Shown here: positions 44,522 through 53,428 of the stretch, piece by piece
How positions within the stretch are numbered: the first letter of the stretch is position 1
Layout: the number at the start of each line of letters is the position of its first letter
Origin: Corallococcus caeni
Lineage (GTDB): Bacteria > Myxococcota > Myxococcia > Myxococcales > Myxococcaceae
NCBI RefSeq assembly: GCF_036245865.1
Contig: NZ_BTTW01000003.1
Span: forward strand, 248,001-312,000
Direction of reading: 5' to 3'
DNA length: 64,000 bases
Translations under genes and position numbers: made by a program
The notes under the pieces: model-generated
Seen by the model: the letters and a program-made list of their open reading frames with translations, nothing else
Databases searched by the model: none
Told to the model about the DNA's origin: nothing

Positions 44522-45309
44522 AGCGGCTGGGGGCCGTCCCCCGCGAACGGCCCCCACGGCGACGGCTGGAGCCACGTGCGCACCGTCTCCACGTGCACGT
44601 TGGCCAGCACGTCCACGATGGACAGCCCCGTCACGAAGCGCCCCTCGCGCCCCTGCGCGTAGTCCGGGTGGCGGAAGCGCTGCCACAAGAGGCGCACGTC
44701 CACGGCGCGGAAGCGCTCGGGCTTCAGGTACACCGTGGAGCCCGTCCCCGAGTAGTACGTGTGCGCGCCCGTCTGGAGGCAGTACTCCACCAGCCGCTGC
44801 GTCTTGTCCTCGCCCCGGCGCTCCAGCGTGGAGGAACACACCTGGTTCGGCTCCAGGCCCAGCGGCCTGTAGAACAGCGCCATGCTGGACAGCAGCACGC
44901 GCAACAGCGACCCCGGTCCGGACTCGCGCGCGGCGGCGTCGTAGAAGGGCTCCAGCAGCGGCAGCACCTGCGCGCGGAAGTGGGGCCGGCCTCCGTAGAG
45001 CGTCACCAGCGCGTTGAGGTGCTTGCGCGCCCAGGGCTGGCTCGAGTCCACCGCCAGGTCGCGGATGCGCGTGTCGCGGTGCGGATCCTCCAGCGGGATG
45101 GACAGCCACTGGAAGCCGGGTTCGGACGGAGGCGGCGTGGGCACGCCGTGGGGCAGGGCGACGCGCGTGCGGCGCTGCCAGCCGCGCCGCAGCCACTGCA
45201 CGTCGTCCAGCACCACCAGCGTGCCGGCGCGCGCCACCTGCTCGTAGAAGTCCACCCACGGCAGGTAGTGGGGCTGTTCGGCGACGAGGACTCCAGGGTG
45301 TCCGGACAC
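44461..45309 (-). CDS. WbqC-like family protein
   Basis: A 282-residue protein whose opening VLVAEQPHYLPWVDFYEQVARAG is the hallmark of the WbqC family (QPxYxPW near the N-terminus), found in polysaccharide-biosynthesis and other clusters, biochemical role uncertain. The remainder includes FQWLSIPLED and SSMALFYRPLGL. It follows the second PhyH gene by 20 bp on the same strand, so they likely form a two-gene unit. The last 20 codons are antisense to the end of the AAA ATPase gene. Confidence 0.85.
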   Translation of the reverse strand: MSGHPGVLVAEQPHYLPWVDFYEQVARAGTLVVLDDVQWLRRGWQRRTRVALPHGVPTPPPSEPGFQWLSIPLEDPHRDTRIRDLAVDSSQPWARKHLNALVTLYGGRPHFRAQVLPLLEPFYDAAARESGPGSLLRVLLSSMALFYRPLGLEPNQVCSSTLERRGEDKTQRLVEYCLQTGAHTYYSGTGSTVYLKPERFRAVDVRLLWQRFRHPDYAQGREGRFVTGLSIVDVLANVHVETVRTWLQPSPWGPFAGDGPQPLQRADAEVDEGPSGLSKRTK

Positions 45310-45329
45310 GCCCCGGATGATAGGGCCTT

Positions 45330-46139
45330 TCAGCCGCCGCGCACCGGGTGGCGGAACACCGGCGGGAACACGCGCGGGGCCTTCTTCTTGCGCACGCAGG
45401 TGGTGTCCGCGCTCATGTAGCAGGCGGAGAACGCGCGCCGCCGCTGTCCGGGCCGGCCACGCCCGGAGCGGTGCCAGACGTGGTTGTGCACGAGCAGCGC
45501 CTCCCCGGCCCGCACCGGCAGAGGCACCACGTGTCCTTCCGCGTCCGCCGCCTCCACGCGGTCCGGCGGGATCACGCCGCCCAGCGCCGTCACCAGCCCC
45601 GCGCGGTGGCTGCCGGGGATGACCTCCAGGCAGCCGCCGCCCTCCGGCGCGTCGTCCAGCGCGGTCCAGATTTGAAGGTCCGGCTCACGCGTGAGGCCCC
45701 ACAGCTTTCCGCCGTCCTGGTGGAAGGGCAGGTTGCTGCCGCCCGCGGGGCCCTTGTGGAAGAGGATGGCGCGGTACAGGACGATGTCGCCGGGGATGCG
45801 CGCGCGGGCGATGCGCTCGAACAGCGGGTTCTCCAGCCACGCGAGGAAGCGCGGATCCTTCTCCAGCTTCTCCAGCTTGCGGTACTCCAGGGACGGGCCC
45901 TGCCAGCCCAGCCCCAGCGGCGCGTCTTCGTAGCGGCCGGTGGTGGCGTCCGGCTGGAAGAACATCCCCGGGTACACCACGCGGCCGAGCATCAGGTCGT
46001 CCGCCCGCTCGCGCAGGGCCTCCACGCCCGCGTCGTCCAGCACGCGGCCCAGGCGCGCGAAGCCGTGCGCCTCGTAGTGGGCGAGCACGTCCGCCACGTC
46101 CAATCCTTCCGCCTCCACGCTGACCATCCACTGCACCAT
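45330..46139 (-). CDS. Phytanoyl-CoA dioxygenase (PhyH) family protein 2
   Basis: A 269-residue Fe(II)/2-oxoglutarate oxygenase-like protein. The HxD pair is His140-Asp142 (LPFHQDGGKLWG); the distal region is VHNHVWHRSGRGRPG, with His and Arg. CLEVIPGSHRAG is the conserved strand before it. ATG 46139 is used; an in-frame ATG four codons later (MVSVEAEG) is also possible. It is transcribed ahead of the WbqC-like gene and divergently from an alpha/beta hydrolase. Other family members act on lipids or small-molecule scaffolds; the substrate here is unknown. Confidence 0.86.
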   Translation of the reverse strand: MVQWMVSVEAEGLDVADVLAHYEAHGFARLGRVLDDAGVEALRERADDLMLGRVVYPGMFFQPDATTGRYEDAPLGLGWQGPSLEYRKLEKLEKDPRFLAWLENPLFERIARARIPGDIVLYRAILFHKGPAGGSNLPFHQDGGKLWGLTREPDLQIWTALDDAPEGGGCLEVIPGSHRAGLVTALGGVIPPDRVEAADAEGHVVPLPVRAGEALLVHNHVWHRSGRGRPGQRRRAFSACYMSADTTCVRKKKAPRVFPPVFRHPVRGG

Positions 46140-46253
46140 TGCCGCAAGGCCCGTGCGCGTCCAGCGCGGTCGTGCGAGCAGGGGAGGGCGCCCTCGTGGG
46201 ACGGGGCTTCCGCCCTTGCACCCGCGCCTGCCCGGCCGCATGGTGGGCCTGGC

Positions 46254-47216
46254 ATGCCCTACCGTCGCGCCACGCACCACGTCTCCGCCCCGGATGGCAC
46301 CCGGGTGGCGGTCCACACCCACAGCTCGGGCGCGCCGGAGGAGGGCCGCGACGCCGCGCTCGCGGACCGCCCCACGGTGCTGCTGACCAACGGCATCGGC
46401 ACGTCGGAGAACTTCTGGCGTCACCTCGTCGCCGACCTGGAGCAGGACCACCGCGTGGTGCACTGGGACTACCGCGGCCACGGCATGAGCGAGGAGTCGC
46501 GCGACGGGGACTACCGCGTGCAGGTGCACGTGGACGACCTGGAGCGCGTCACCGAGGCCGCCATGGCGCGCGGCGACGGCCGGCCGCCGCACCACATCGC
46601 CTTCTCCATGGGCGTGCGCATCCTGCTGGAGCTGTACCGCCGGCGCCCGGACCTGGTGCCGTCCATGACGCTCATCGCGGGGACACCGGGCGTGCCGGGC
46701 TCGGCCAACCCGAGCCGGGCATCCCGCTTCGGGTTGAGCGCCGTCAGGGGCGCCCTGGCCGCCAGCACACCGTGGGTGCCGGTGGTGGCGCCCGCGGTGA
46801 AGGCCTTCATCGCCAGCCCGCTGGCGGATCCGTTCGCCCGCGCCGTGGGCGCGCTGCGGCCCCGCGCCCCGCGAGAGGACATCGCCGAGTTCCTGGACGC
46901 GCTCTACCACATGAGCGCGCAGGCCTATTGGCGCACGCTGCGCGGCCTCACGGAGGGCCACGCCTGGGACGTCCTCCCGTCCATCCGGGTGCCCGTGCTG
47001 ATCATCGCCGCGAGCGACGACGTCCTCGTGCCCCTGTCGGAGGTGCAGCGGCTGCACCGCGCGCTGCCCCAGGCCGGCTGGCTCCAGGTGGATGACGCCG
47101 GCCACGCGGGCCTCCTGGAGGCCGGGACGGAGATCGCCCAGGCGGTCCGGGGCTTCCTGGATGCGCATGGATTGGAGGCTTCAGCCTCCACGCAAACCCC
47201 CGTCACTCCAGGCTGA
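46254..47216 (+). CDS. Alpha/beta hydrolase 2
   Basis: A 320-residue alpha/beta hydrolase. The catalytic elements are TNGIGTSENFW (oxyanion region), Ser118 in AFSMG, Asp in ASDDVLVP and His in DDAGHAGLLE. The nucleophile elbow has Ala in place of the first Gly of GxSxG, seen in some haloperoxidase/hydrolase-type members. The WDYRGHGMSE block is standard. It shares a 114-bp divergent promoter region with PhyH protein 2; the following 160 bp to the next gene show nothing recognisable. Confidence 0.88.
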   Translation: MPYRRATHHVSAPDGTRVAVHTHSSGAPEEGRDAALADRPTVLLTNGIGTSENFWRHLVADLEQDHRVVHWDYRGHGMSEESRDGDYRVQVHVDDLERVTEAAMARGDGRPPHHIAFSMGVRILLELYRRRPDLVPSMTLIAGTPGVPGSANPSRASRFGLSAVRGALAASTPWVPVVAPAVKAFIASPLADPFARAVGALRPRAPREDIAEFLDALYHMSAQAYWRTLRGLTEGHAWDVLPSIRVPVLIIAASDDVLVPLSEVQRLHRALPQAGWLQVDDAGHAGLLEAGTEIAQAVRGFLDAHGLEASASTQTPVTPG

Positions 47217-47376
47217 AGCCACGGCGGTTCCCGTGACCCATCAGGGCTGCCGGGTTTTGAGAATCCGATGACCTCAAAGGTCACGAAGACGCGAGCCAGA
47301 AGTCACCGGGCGTGGTTTGCGTCGGCCTGTAATTTTGTGGTTTGCAGGGAGGCTCAGTACTCAACACGGAGTCTCC

Positions 47377-49299
47377 ATGTCCTGGTCTTCCCGGCACCTG
47401 CTGGTCCCATTGTCAGCGGTGCTGTTGGTGTTGTCGGCGTGCGGTGGTGATGACGGCAACAAGAACCCTGTCTGCGGCAACGGCATCATCGAGAGCGGCG
47501 AAGCGTGCGACGACGGCAACCGCACGGAAGGCGACCGCTGCAACAACAGCTGTCAGGTCACCACGCCCGTCATTGACGCGGGCACCAATGACGCGGGCTC
47601 TGACACGGACGCGGGGATCGACGCGGGCACGGAGACGGACGCGGGCACCGACGACGCAGGTACGGTGACGGACGCGGGTACGGGCACCGACGCGGGCACG
47701 GGCACTGACGCGGGTACGGGCACTGACGCGGGCACGGGCACCGACGCGGGTACGGGCACCGACGCGGGTACGGGCACTGACGCGGGTACGGGCACCGACG
47801 CGGGCACGGGCACTGACGCCGGCACGGGCACCGACGCGGGTACGGGCACTGACGCGGGCACGGGCACCGATGCGGGCACGGGCACTGACGCCGGCACGGG
47901 GACGGACGCGGGCACGGTCGATGCGGGCACGGACGCCGGTACGGAGACCGACGCGGGCACGGTCGACGCGGGCACGGACGCCGGTACGGAGACCGACGCG
48001 GGCACGGATGGCGGCGCCATCGACGCCGGCCCGGCTCCGGACGCGGGCACCGACGCCGGCACGGAGACGGATGCGGGCACGGGGACCGACGCGGGCACCA
48101 CGGCGACGCTGAGCGCGCTGGAGCCGGCCGCGGTCTTCGCTCGCTCGGGCACCACAGGTCAGACCATTCCGGAGTCTCTCGAGGTCACGCTGAGCGCCGA
48201 GGCCGCCACGGATGTCGTGGTCCAGGTCTCCTCGTCCAGCCCCTCGGTGGTCGTGGCCAACAACGGCCAGGTGACGGTGCCCGCGGGTTCGCGGTCCGCG
48301 GCGGTCATCGTGACGGCGGATGAGGCGGCGGGCTCGGCCAAGGCGACGCTGACGGCCACGCTGGGTGGGGACTCGCGCACCGCCACGGTGCGCGTGCTCG
48401 GCGCGACCGAGCAGGCCTCGCTGGCGTACCTGTCGCCGGAGACGGTGTCCCTGGCCTCCGGTGAGACGGCCAACGTCACCGTGACGCTCGACATCCCGGC
48501 CGCGGCGGCCACGTCCATCGCGCTGTCCACGACGGGCAACGTGGGCTCCGTGCCGGCCACCGTGACGGTGCCGGCCAACGAGATCTCCGCGAAGTTCATC
48601 TTCACCGCCGGCGCGTCCGGTTCGACGGGCACCATCGTGGCCACACTCAACAACCAGTCCGTGTCCGCTCAGGCGAAGGTCACCGCCGCCCCGACGACGA
48701 ACCACATCGTCATCAGCGAGTTCGCCACCCTTGGCTCCGGTGGCGCGAACGACGAGTTCATCGAGCTCTACAACCCGACGAACGCGGCCGTGTCCCTGGC
48801 CGGCTGGAAGCTCCAGTACAAGGGCCCGACCGCCGGCACCTACAACACCACCGCCTTTACGTTCCCCACGGGCGCGACCATCGCCGCGCATGGCTTCTAC
48901 CTGGTGACGAGCAGCTCGTACTCCGGTGGCGGCACGGTCGCAGGTGACGCCTCCTCCGCGGCCCTCATCCCGCTGGGTGCCTCGGCGGGCCACATCCGCC
49001 TGGGCAAGCCCGGCATCTCCACCGGGAAGGTGGACGCCCTCGCGGTGGACACGGTGGGCTACGGCTCCACCGCGGACGCTGCGGAAGGCAACAGCCCCAT
49101 CTCCGTCAGCGGCACCCCGGCCGCCGCCAGCAGCTTCGAGCGCAAGGCTAACGCCGCCTCGTCGGCCGCGACCATGGAGGGCAGCGGCGTGGACGCGAAG
49201 AAGGGCAACAGCCAGGACACGGACGTGAACAACGCGGACTTCGTCATCCGCACGCAGCGGGGTCCGCAGAACAAGGCGAGCGGCACGGAAGTGCCGTGA
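47377..49299 (+). CDS. Lamin-tail-domain lipoprotein with TDAGTG minisatellite
   Basis: A 640-residue lipoprotein; ATG 47377 is chosen because the signal peptide and lipobox LSAC follow. Residues about 30-60 form a myxobacterial Cys-rich repeat (CGNGIIESGEACDDGN, CNNSC). Then comes a long low-complexity stalk of TDAGTG/TDAGTET units, two or so Ig-like segments (LSALEPAAVFARSG; LAYLSPETVSLASGE), and a C-terminal lamin-tail domain from about residue 445 (HIVISEFATLGSGGANDEFIELYNP). Lamin-tail domains in bacteria occur in exported proteins and nucleases; no nuclease is attached here. Probably a surface-displayed binding protein on an extended stalk. A strong hairpin follows. Confidence 0.9.
   Translation: MSWSSRHLLVPLSAVLLVLSACGGDDGNKNPVCGNGIIESGEACDDGNRTEGDRCNNSCQVTTPVIDAGTNDAGSDTDAGIDAGTETDAGTDDAGTVTDAGTGTDAGTGTDAGTGTDAGTGTDAGTGTDAGTGTDAGTGTDAGTGTDAGTGTDAGTGTDAGTGTDAGTGTDAGTGTDAGTVDAGTDAGTETDAGTVDAGTDAGTETDAGTDGGAIDAGPAPDAGTDAGTETDAGTGTDAGTTATLSALEPAAVFARSGTTGQTIPESLEVTLSAEAATDVVVQVSSSSPSVVVANNGQVTVPAGSRSAAVIVTADEAAGSAKATLTATLGGDSRTATVRVLGATEQASLAYLSPETVSLASGETANVTVTLDIPAAAATSIALSTTGNVGSVPATVTVPANEISAKFIFTAGASGSTGTIVATLNNQSVSAQAKVTAAPTTNHIVISEFATLGSGGANDEFIELYNPTNAAVSLAGWKLQYKGPTAGTYNTTAFTFPTGATIAAHGFYLVTSSSYSGGGTVAGDASSAALIPLGASAGHIRLGKPGISTGKVDALAVDTVGYGSTADAAEGNSPISVSGTPAAASSFERKANAASSAATMEGSGVDAKKGNSQDTDVNNADFVIRTQRGPQNKASGTEVP
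47665..47916 (+). repeat. 18-bp tandem repeat (about 14 copies) encoding GTDAGT
   Basis: From 47683 to 47916, thirteen 18-bp units of consensus GGCACYGACGCGGGYACG run in perfect register, preceded by one variant unit. Variation is almost all synonymous. A 45-bp block encoding VDAGTDAGTETDAGT is then tandemly duplicated from 47917. Copy number may vary between strains by slippage, changing stalk length without frameshift. Confidence 0.95.
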
Positions 49300-49317
49300 C
49301 GCACTGAGCAGTGACCG

Positions 49318-49349
49318 GCCCCCACCGTCCCTCCAGGAACGGTGGGGGC
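49318..49349 (+). terminator. Terminator after the lamin-tail lipoprotein
   Basis: An 11-bp perfect stem (GCCCCCACCGT, 10-nt loop, ACGGTGGGGGC) begins 19 bp past the stop codon. No clear T-run follows. Confidence 0.75.
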
Positions 49350-49385
49350 TGGAAATACCCGCGCGCTTTCGCCATAAGCGGGGGC

Positions 49386-50171
49386 GTGCGAGTCGTCTCC
49401 TGGAACGTCAACGGTCTGCGCTCCATCCACCGCAAGGGCTTCCTCCCGTGGCTGTCCAGGGCCCGGGCGGACATCGTGGGGCTGCAGGAGGTGCGCGCCC
49501 GCGTTGAGCAGCTCCCCGCGGAGGTGCGCGCCCCCCGCCGCTGGAAGACCCACTTCGTGGCCGCGGAGCGCCCCGGCTACAGCGGCGTGGGCCTCTTCAG
49601 CCGCCATGAGCCGGAAGAGCTCACCACCACCCTGGACGCCCCGGAGATGGACGCGGAGGGCCGCCTCCAGTTCGCCCGCTTCGGCAAGCTCACCGTCGTC
49701 AACGGCTACTTCCCCAACGGCAACGGGAAGGACCGGGACCTCTCCCGCATCCCCTTCAAGCTGGACTTCTACCGCCGCCTCTTCGCGCGCCTGGAGAAGC
49801 CGCTGCGCGACAACCAGCGCGTGCTGGTGATGGGCGACTTCAACACCGCCCACCAGGACATCGACCTGGCGCGCCCGCGCGAGAACCGGGAGACCAGCGG
49901 CTTCCGCCCGGAGGAGCGCGAGGAGTTCGACCGGTGGATCCGCTCAGGCTGGGTGGACACCTTCCGCCACTTCAACCCCCAGGGCGGCCACTACTCCTGG
50001 TGGAGCCAGCGCGCGGGCGTGCGCGAGAAGAACATCGGCTGGCGCATCGACTACGTGCTGGCCACGCCGGCGGCGCTTGGTTACGTGAAGAAGGCCGCCG
50101 TGCATCCGGATGTCCACGGGTCGGATCACTGCCCCGTGAGCGTGGACCTGGACCCCTCGGTCCTCACCTGA
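49386..50171 (+). CDS. xth: Exodeoxyribonuclease III (AP endonuclease)
   Basis: A 261-residue Mg-dependent DNA repair nuclease of the ExoIII/EEP superfamily. Motifs: VSWNVNGLRS at the N-terminus, VGLQEV with the metal-binding Glu, GDFNTAH with the catalytic Asp/Asn, GWRIDYVL, and the terminal GSDHCP. The GTG at 49386 is used because the conserved VRVVSWNVNG must begin the fold; an upstream in-frame ATG would prefix an unrelated 25 residues within the terminator. It cleaves at abasic sites and trims 3' blocked ends. plsC-like follows after 28 bp. Confidence 0.95.
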   Translation: MRVVSWNVNGLRSIHRKGFLPWLSRARADIVGLQEVRARVEQLPAEVRAPRRWKTHFVAAERPGYSGVGLFSRHEPEELTTTLDAPEMDAEGRLQFARFGKLTVVNGYFPNGNGKDRDLSRIPFKLDFYRRLFARLEKPLRDNQRVLVMGDFNTAHQDIDLARPRENRETSGFRPEEREEFDRWIRSGWVDTFRHFNPQGGHYSWWSQRAGVREKNIGWRIDYVLATPAALGYVKKAAVHPDVHGSDHCPVSVDLDPSVLT

Positions 50172-50199
50172 ACCCCCTCATGCCCAAGGCACCTCTCTC

Positions 50200-50979
50200 A
50201 TGAACGCACTGCTCTCCATCTGGACCTGGGTCGAGGTGGGCCTCGTGGCCCTGGTGGGCTTCTTCGTCCAGCTCTTCCTGCTCATCGTCACGTTCCTGTT
50301 CGACAAGCGCCGCTACGTGGTGGGCCGCTGCTTCCGCCTGGTGGGCGTCACCGCCGCGAAGCTCACGCCCTTCTGGCGCTTCGGCGTGCATGGCCCGGTG
50401 CCGGACCGCGTGGCGCCCAACACCGTGGTGGTGAGCAACCACGAGTCCAACGCGGACTGCTTCCTCATCTCCTTCCTGCCGTGGGAGATGAAGTGGCTGG
50501 GCAAGCGGAGCCTCTTCAAGGTGCCCGTGGTGGGCTGGATGATGGGCATCGCCGGCGACGTCCCGGTGGAGCGCGGCGACCGCGACTCGGCCACCGGCGC
50601 CATGGCGCGCTGCAAGGCGTGGATGCAGAAGGGGATGCCGGTGATGATCTTCCCGGAGGGCACGCGCTCCAAGACGGATGAACTCCTGCCGTTCAAGGAC
50701 GGCGCCTTCCGGCTCGCCATCGAGATGCAGGCGGACGTGCTGCCGCTGGCGGTGAGCGGCACGCGGCTCGCGCTGCCCAAGCACTCCTGGCGCTTCGCCA
50801 CGTCGCGCGGGCTGGTGACCGTGGGCACGCCCATCTCCACGAAGGGGATGACGCTGGATGACGTGGAGACGCTCAAGACCCGGGCGCGCGCCCAGATTGA
50901 AGCCCTGCGCGCGACGCTCAAGCCGCTGACCGGGGGCGCGGCTCCCGTCCCGGCGACGGACACTCCCGCCGCCCCCTGA
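50200..50979 (+). CDS. plsC: 1-acyl-sn-glycerol-3-phosphate acyltransferase
   Basis: A 259-residue membrane acyltransferase making phosphatidic acid from lysophosphatidate. Motif I is NHESNAD with catalytic His81 and Asp86; the substrate-binding IFPEGTRS block is near residue 152 and VPVERGD precedes it. An N-terminal hydrophobic region (VGLVALVGFFVQLFLLIVTFLF) anchors it. The C-terminus is Pro/Ala-rich. It follows the exonuclease gene closely and may be cotranscribed, without obvious functional tie. Confidence 0.93.
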   Translation: MNALLSIWTWVEVGLVALVGFFVQLFLLIVTFLFDKRRYVVGRCFRLVGVTAAKLTPFWRFGVHGPVPDRVAPNTVVVSNHESNADCFLISFLPWEMKWLGKRSLFKVPVVGWMMGIAGDVPVERGDRDSATGAMARCKAWMQKGMPVMIFPEGTRSKTDELLPFKDGAFRLAIEMQADVLPLAVSGTRLALPKHSWRFATSRGLVTVGTPISTKGMTLDDVETLKTRARAQIEALRATLKPLTGGAAPVPATDTPAAP

Positions 50980-51125
50980 GCGGTCGGCGGACCGGGGGCG
51001 CGGATCGTTCAGAACCGCACGCGCCCCAGATTGTTGAACCCTCCAGGAGGGTCTGGACTAAGGAGTCCCCAGGTCCGTCCTCCACGGTCCGGCTCGGCGC
51101 GTGGCGCCCAGGAAGGAAGCGTGTG

Positions 51126-52694
51126 ATGACCGCGGGCGGTCCTCGTGAAGAGCAGCGCGTGTCCACGGGCATCCCCGGCCTGGACACCGTGCTGTGCGGC
51201 GGCCTGCGCAAGGGCCGCATGTACATGGTCCTGGGCCTCCCGGGAGCGGGGAAGACCATCCTCGCCAACCAGATCTGCTTCCACCAGGCGGCCCAGGGAC
51301 ACCGGGTCCTCTACCTCACGCTCCTGGCTGAATCGCACACGGAGCTGGTGAGCAACCTGCAGACGCTGTCGTTCTTCGACCCGGCCTGCGTGCCGGGGAA
51401 GATCAGCTACCTGAGCGCCTTCACCATCCTGGAGCAGGGCGGCCTGGAAGCGCTCGCCGACCTGGTGCGCAAGGAGATCAAGGCGCACAAGGCGTCGCTG
51501 CTCGTGCTGGATGGGCTGCTGGCGGCGGAGGAGCTGGCCCCGTCGCGGCAGGCGCTCAAGAAGTTCATCCACGGCCTCCAGGTCGTGACGGGCCTCATCG
51601 GCTGCACCACGGTCGTGCTCACCACCGGCGGCACCAAGGGCCTGCGCGCGGAGCACACCATGGTGGACGGCCTGCTGGTGCTGCAGCAGCGCACCTTCGG
51701 CGTGCGCACCCTGCGCGAGCTGAGCGTGCGCAAGTTCCGGGGCAGCGCGTACAAGCTGGGGCAGCACGGCTTCGAGATCACCGGCGACGGGCTCACCGTC
51801 TACCCGCGCCTGGAGTCGATGGTGGACGGCAACCTGGTGCCCGGGGCGGGGAAGCGCGAGCGCGACGCCTTCGGCGTGCAGGGCCTGGACGCCATGCTCA
51901 AGGGCGGCGTGCCCGCGGGCTCCACCACCATCCTCCTGGGACCTCCGGGCAGCGGCAAGACGCTCTTGGGGCTGGCCTTCCTCGCGGAGGGCGCCCGCCA
52001 GGGCGAGCGCGGCCACTACTTCGCCTTCTACGACGCGCCGGAGCGGATGCTCGCCCAGGCGGCCGGCGTGGGCATGCACATGCAGCCCCTGATGGAGCGC
52101 GGGGACCTGGAGGTGAGCTTCCGGCCCCCCACGGAGAACATCCTCGACAAGATGGGGATGGAGCTGCTGACCACCATCCGCAGCGGCCGGGTGCGCCGCA
52201 TCTTCCTGGACGGCTACGAAGCGCTCCTGCGCTCCTCGACGCGCCAGTCGCGGGTGGCCCGCTTCCTGGCGGCGCTCGTCAACGAGTGCCGGGTGCGCGA
52301 GGTGACGCTCATCTACACCGTCGAGGCCTCCTCCGCCTTCGGGCCGGAGGTGAAGTTCCCGCTCAAGGGCATCTCCATGGTGGCGGAGAACATCCTGTTC
52401 CTGCGCATGGTGGAGCTGCACTCCGGGCTGCGCCGCTTCATCGCGGCGCTCAAGGTGCGCAACAGCGCCTATGACCCCGCGCTGCGCGAGCTGGAGATCA
52501 CCGGCGAGGGGCTCGCGGTCGGAGAGCCCTTCGCGGAAGGGCAGATGTTGATGACGGGGCTCGCGCGCACGCGGACTCCGGAGCCGACCCCGCTGCCGAA
52601 ACCGCGCCGCAAGCCGCGCGCGAACACCTCGTCCTCCGCCAGGGCCACGCCGGCGAAGCCGCGCCGGAACGTCCGCAAGCGCCGAGGCAGCTGA
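51126..52694 (+). CDS. KaiC-like double-domain ATPase
   Basis: A 522-residue protein with two RecA/KaiC-type domains. Walker A motifs are GLPGAGKT (37-44) and GPPGSGKT (272-279), each preceded by the KaiC opening (STGIPGLDTVLCGGL; FGVQGLDAMLKGGV). ATG 51126 is used, with an adjacent in-frame GTG also possible. The C-terminal 50 residues are Pro/Arg/Lys-rich (PRRKPRANT, RRNVRKRRG) unlike cyanobacterial KaiC. No KaiA or KaiB is nearby. Non-cyanobacterial KaiC homologues act in signalling. A single-domain response regulator follows after 2 bp, so the two are almost certainly co-translated and functionally paired. Confidence 0.9.
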   Translation: MTAGGPREEQRVSTGIPGLDTVLCGGLRKGRMYMVLGLPGAGKTILANQICFHQAAQGHRVLYLTLLAESHTELVSNLQTLSFFDPACVPGKISYLSAFTILEQGGLEALADLVRKEIKAHKASLLVLDGLLAAEELAPSRQALKKFIHGLQVVTGLIGCTTVVLTTGGTKGLRAEHTMVDGLLVLQQRTFGVRTLRELSVRKFRGSAYKLGQHGFEITGDGLTVYPRLESMVDGNLVPGAGKRERDAFGVQGLDAMLKGGVPAGSTTILLGPPGSGKTLLGLAFLAEGARQGERGHYFAFYDAPERMLAQAAGVGMHMQPLMERGDLEVSFRPPTENILDKMGMELLTTIRSGRVRRIFLDGYEALLRSSTRQSRVARFLAALVNECRVREVTLIYTVEASSAFGPEVKFPLKGISMVAENILFLRMVELHSGLRRFIAALKVRNSAYDPALRELEITGEGLAVGEPFAEGQMLMTGLARTRTPEPTPLPKPRRKPRANTSSSARATPAKPRRNVRKRRGS

Positions 52695-52696
52695 CC

Positions 52697-53065
52697 ATGG
52701 GGCCCGTCCTCATCGTCGACGACGAGTTCGGCATCGTGGAGGCCGTGCGGGACCTCTTGTCGGACGAAGGCTACCGCACCGTCACCGCGCTCAATGGCCG
52801 CGAGGCCCTGGAGCGGATGGCGCAGGAGCGTCCGGCGATGGTGCTGCTCGACTACATGATGCCGGTGCTCAACGGGCCGGGCGTGCTGGAGTCCATGCAG
52901 AAGGACCCGGTCCTGCGCGACGTCCCGGTGGTGATGATGAGCGCAAGCCCGCCGGAGTTCTGGCAGCACCTGCCGTGCGCGGGCTTCCTGCCCAAGCCCT
53001 TCGACATCGATCAGCTCCTCGCCATGGTCCACCGCATCATCGGCTCGCCGCCCCTGCCGCACTGA
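52697..53065 (+). CDS. Single-domain response regulator
   Basis: A 122-residue receiver domain with no output domain. The acidic pair Asp8-Asp9 (LIVDDE), phosphoacceptor Asp52 (VLLDYMMP), switch Ser82 (MMSAS) and Lys100 (LPKPF) are all in place, so it should be phosphorylatable. It starts 2 bp after the KaiC-like ATPase stop. No histidine kinase is in the window. It may modulate the ATPase or carry its signal on; this is inference from coupling. Confidence 0.95.
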   Translation: MGPVLIVDDEFGIVEAVRDLLSDEGYRTVTALNGREALERMAQERPAMVLLDYMMPVLNGPGVLESMQKDPVLRDVPVVMMSASPPEFWQHLPCAGFLPKPFDIDQLLAMVHRIIGSPPLPH

Positions 53066-53261
53066 AGTCCGTCGTCCGGCCAGGGGGCCTCGCGCCTCCA
53101 GGCCCCGGAACGTTGAAGCCAGGCCGTCCGCGCACAGCGGGCCGCCGCTCCGTTCCCATTCACCCCACCCACCCCGTCCCAGGCGCCACGGCGCACTGCA
53201 TTACCCGATTTGCGGCGTCCGCCGTGTTCCCGGCTGCTTGCAAATGGGTAAAGGGGGCTGG

Positions 53262-53286
53262 TATTTCTTCGCCAATCGAACGAACT
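53262..53286. promoter_or_regulatory. Candidate ROK operator, copy A
   Basis: ATTTCTTCGCC, five variable bases, AACGAA, one base, TC. The dyad arms are CTTCG and CGAAC, one base off perfect symmetry. It is 167 bp upstream of copy B, about 16 helical turns, which would suit DNA looping. Confidence 0.6.
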
Positions 53287-53428
53287 CGCATGTTCGCGGT
53301 GGGCGGGGACGCGGGACGGCTCCAGGTGGCAGGAGCCCGGGCGGCGGGAAAGCGCAGATTCCCCTCTGGCGTATGGCGGCGTGGGTGACGCGGCGCGACA
53401 TGCGGGCGGCGGCTTCCAGCAGCTTCTG

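Noticed and set aside
47665-48090. Possible CRISPR array
   Set aside because: The 18-bp units are contiguous with no spacers, lie inside a coding frame and encode a regular peptide repeat.
51008-51016. GTTCAGAAC near the KaiC-like gene as a LexA half-site
   Set aside because: Flanking bases do not fit the second half of the remembered LexA consensus.
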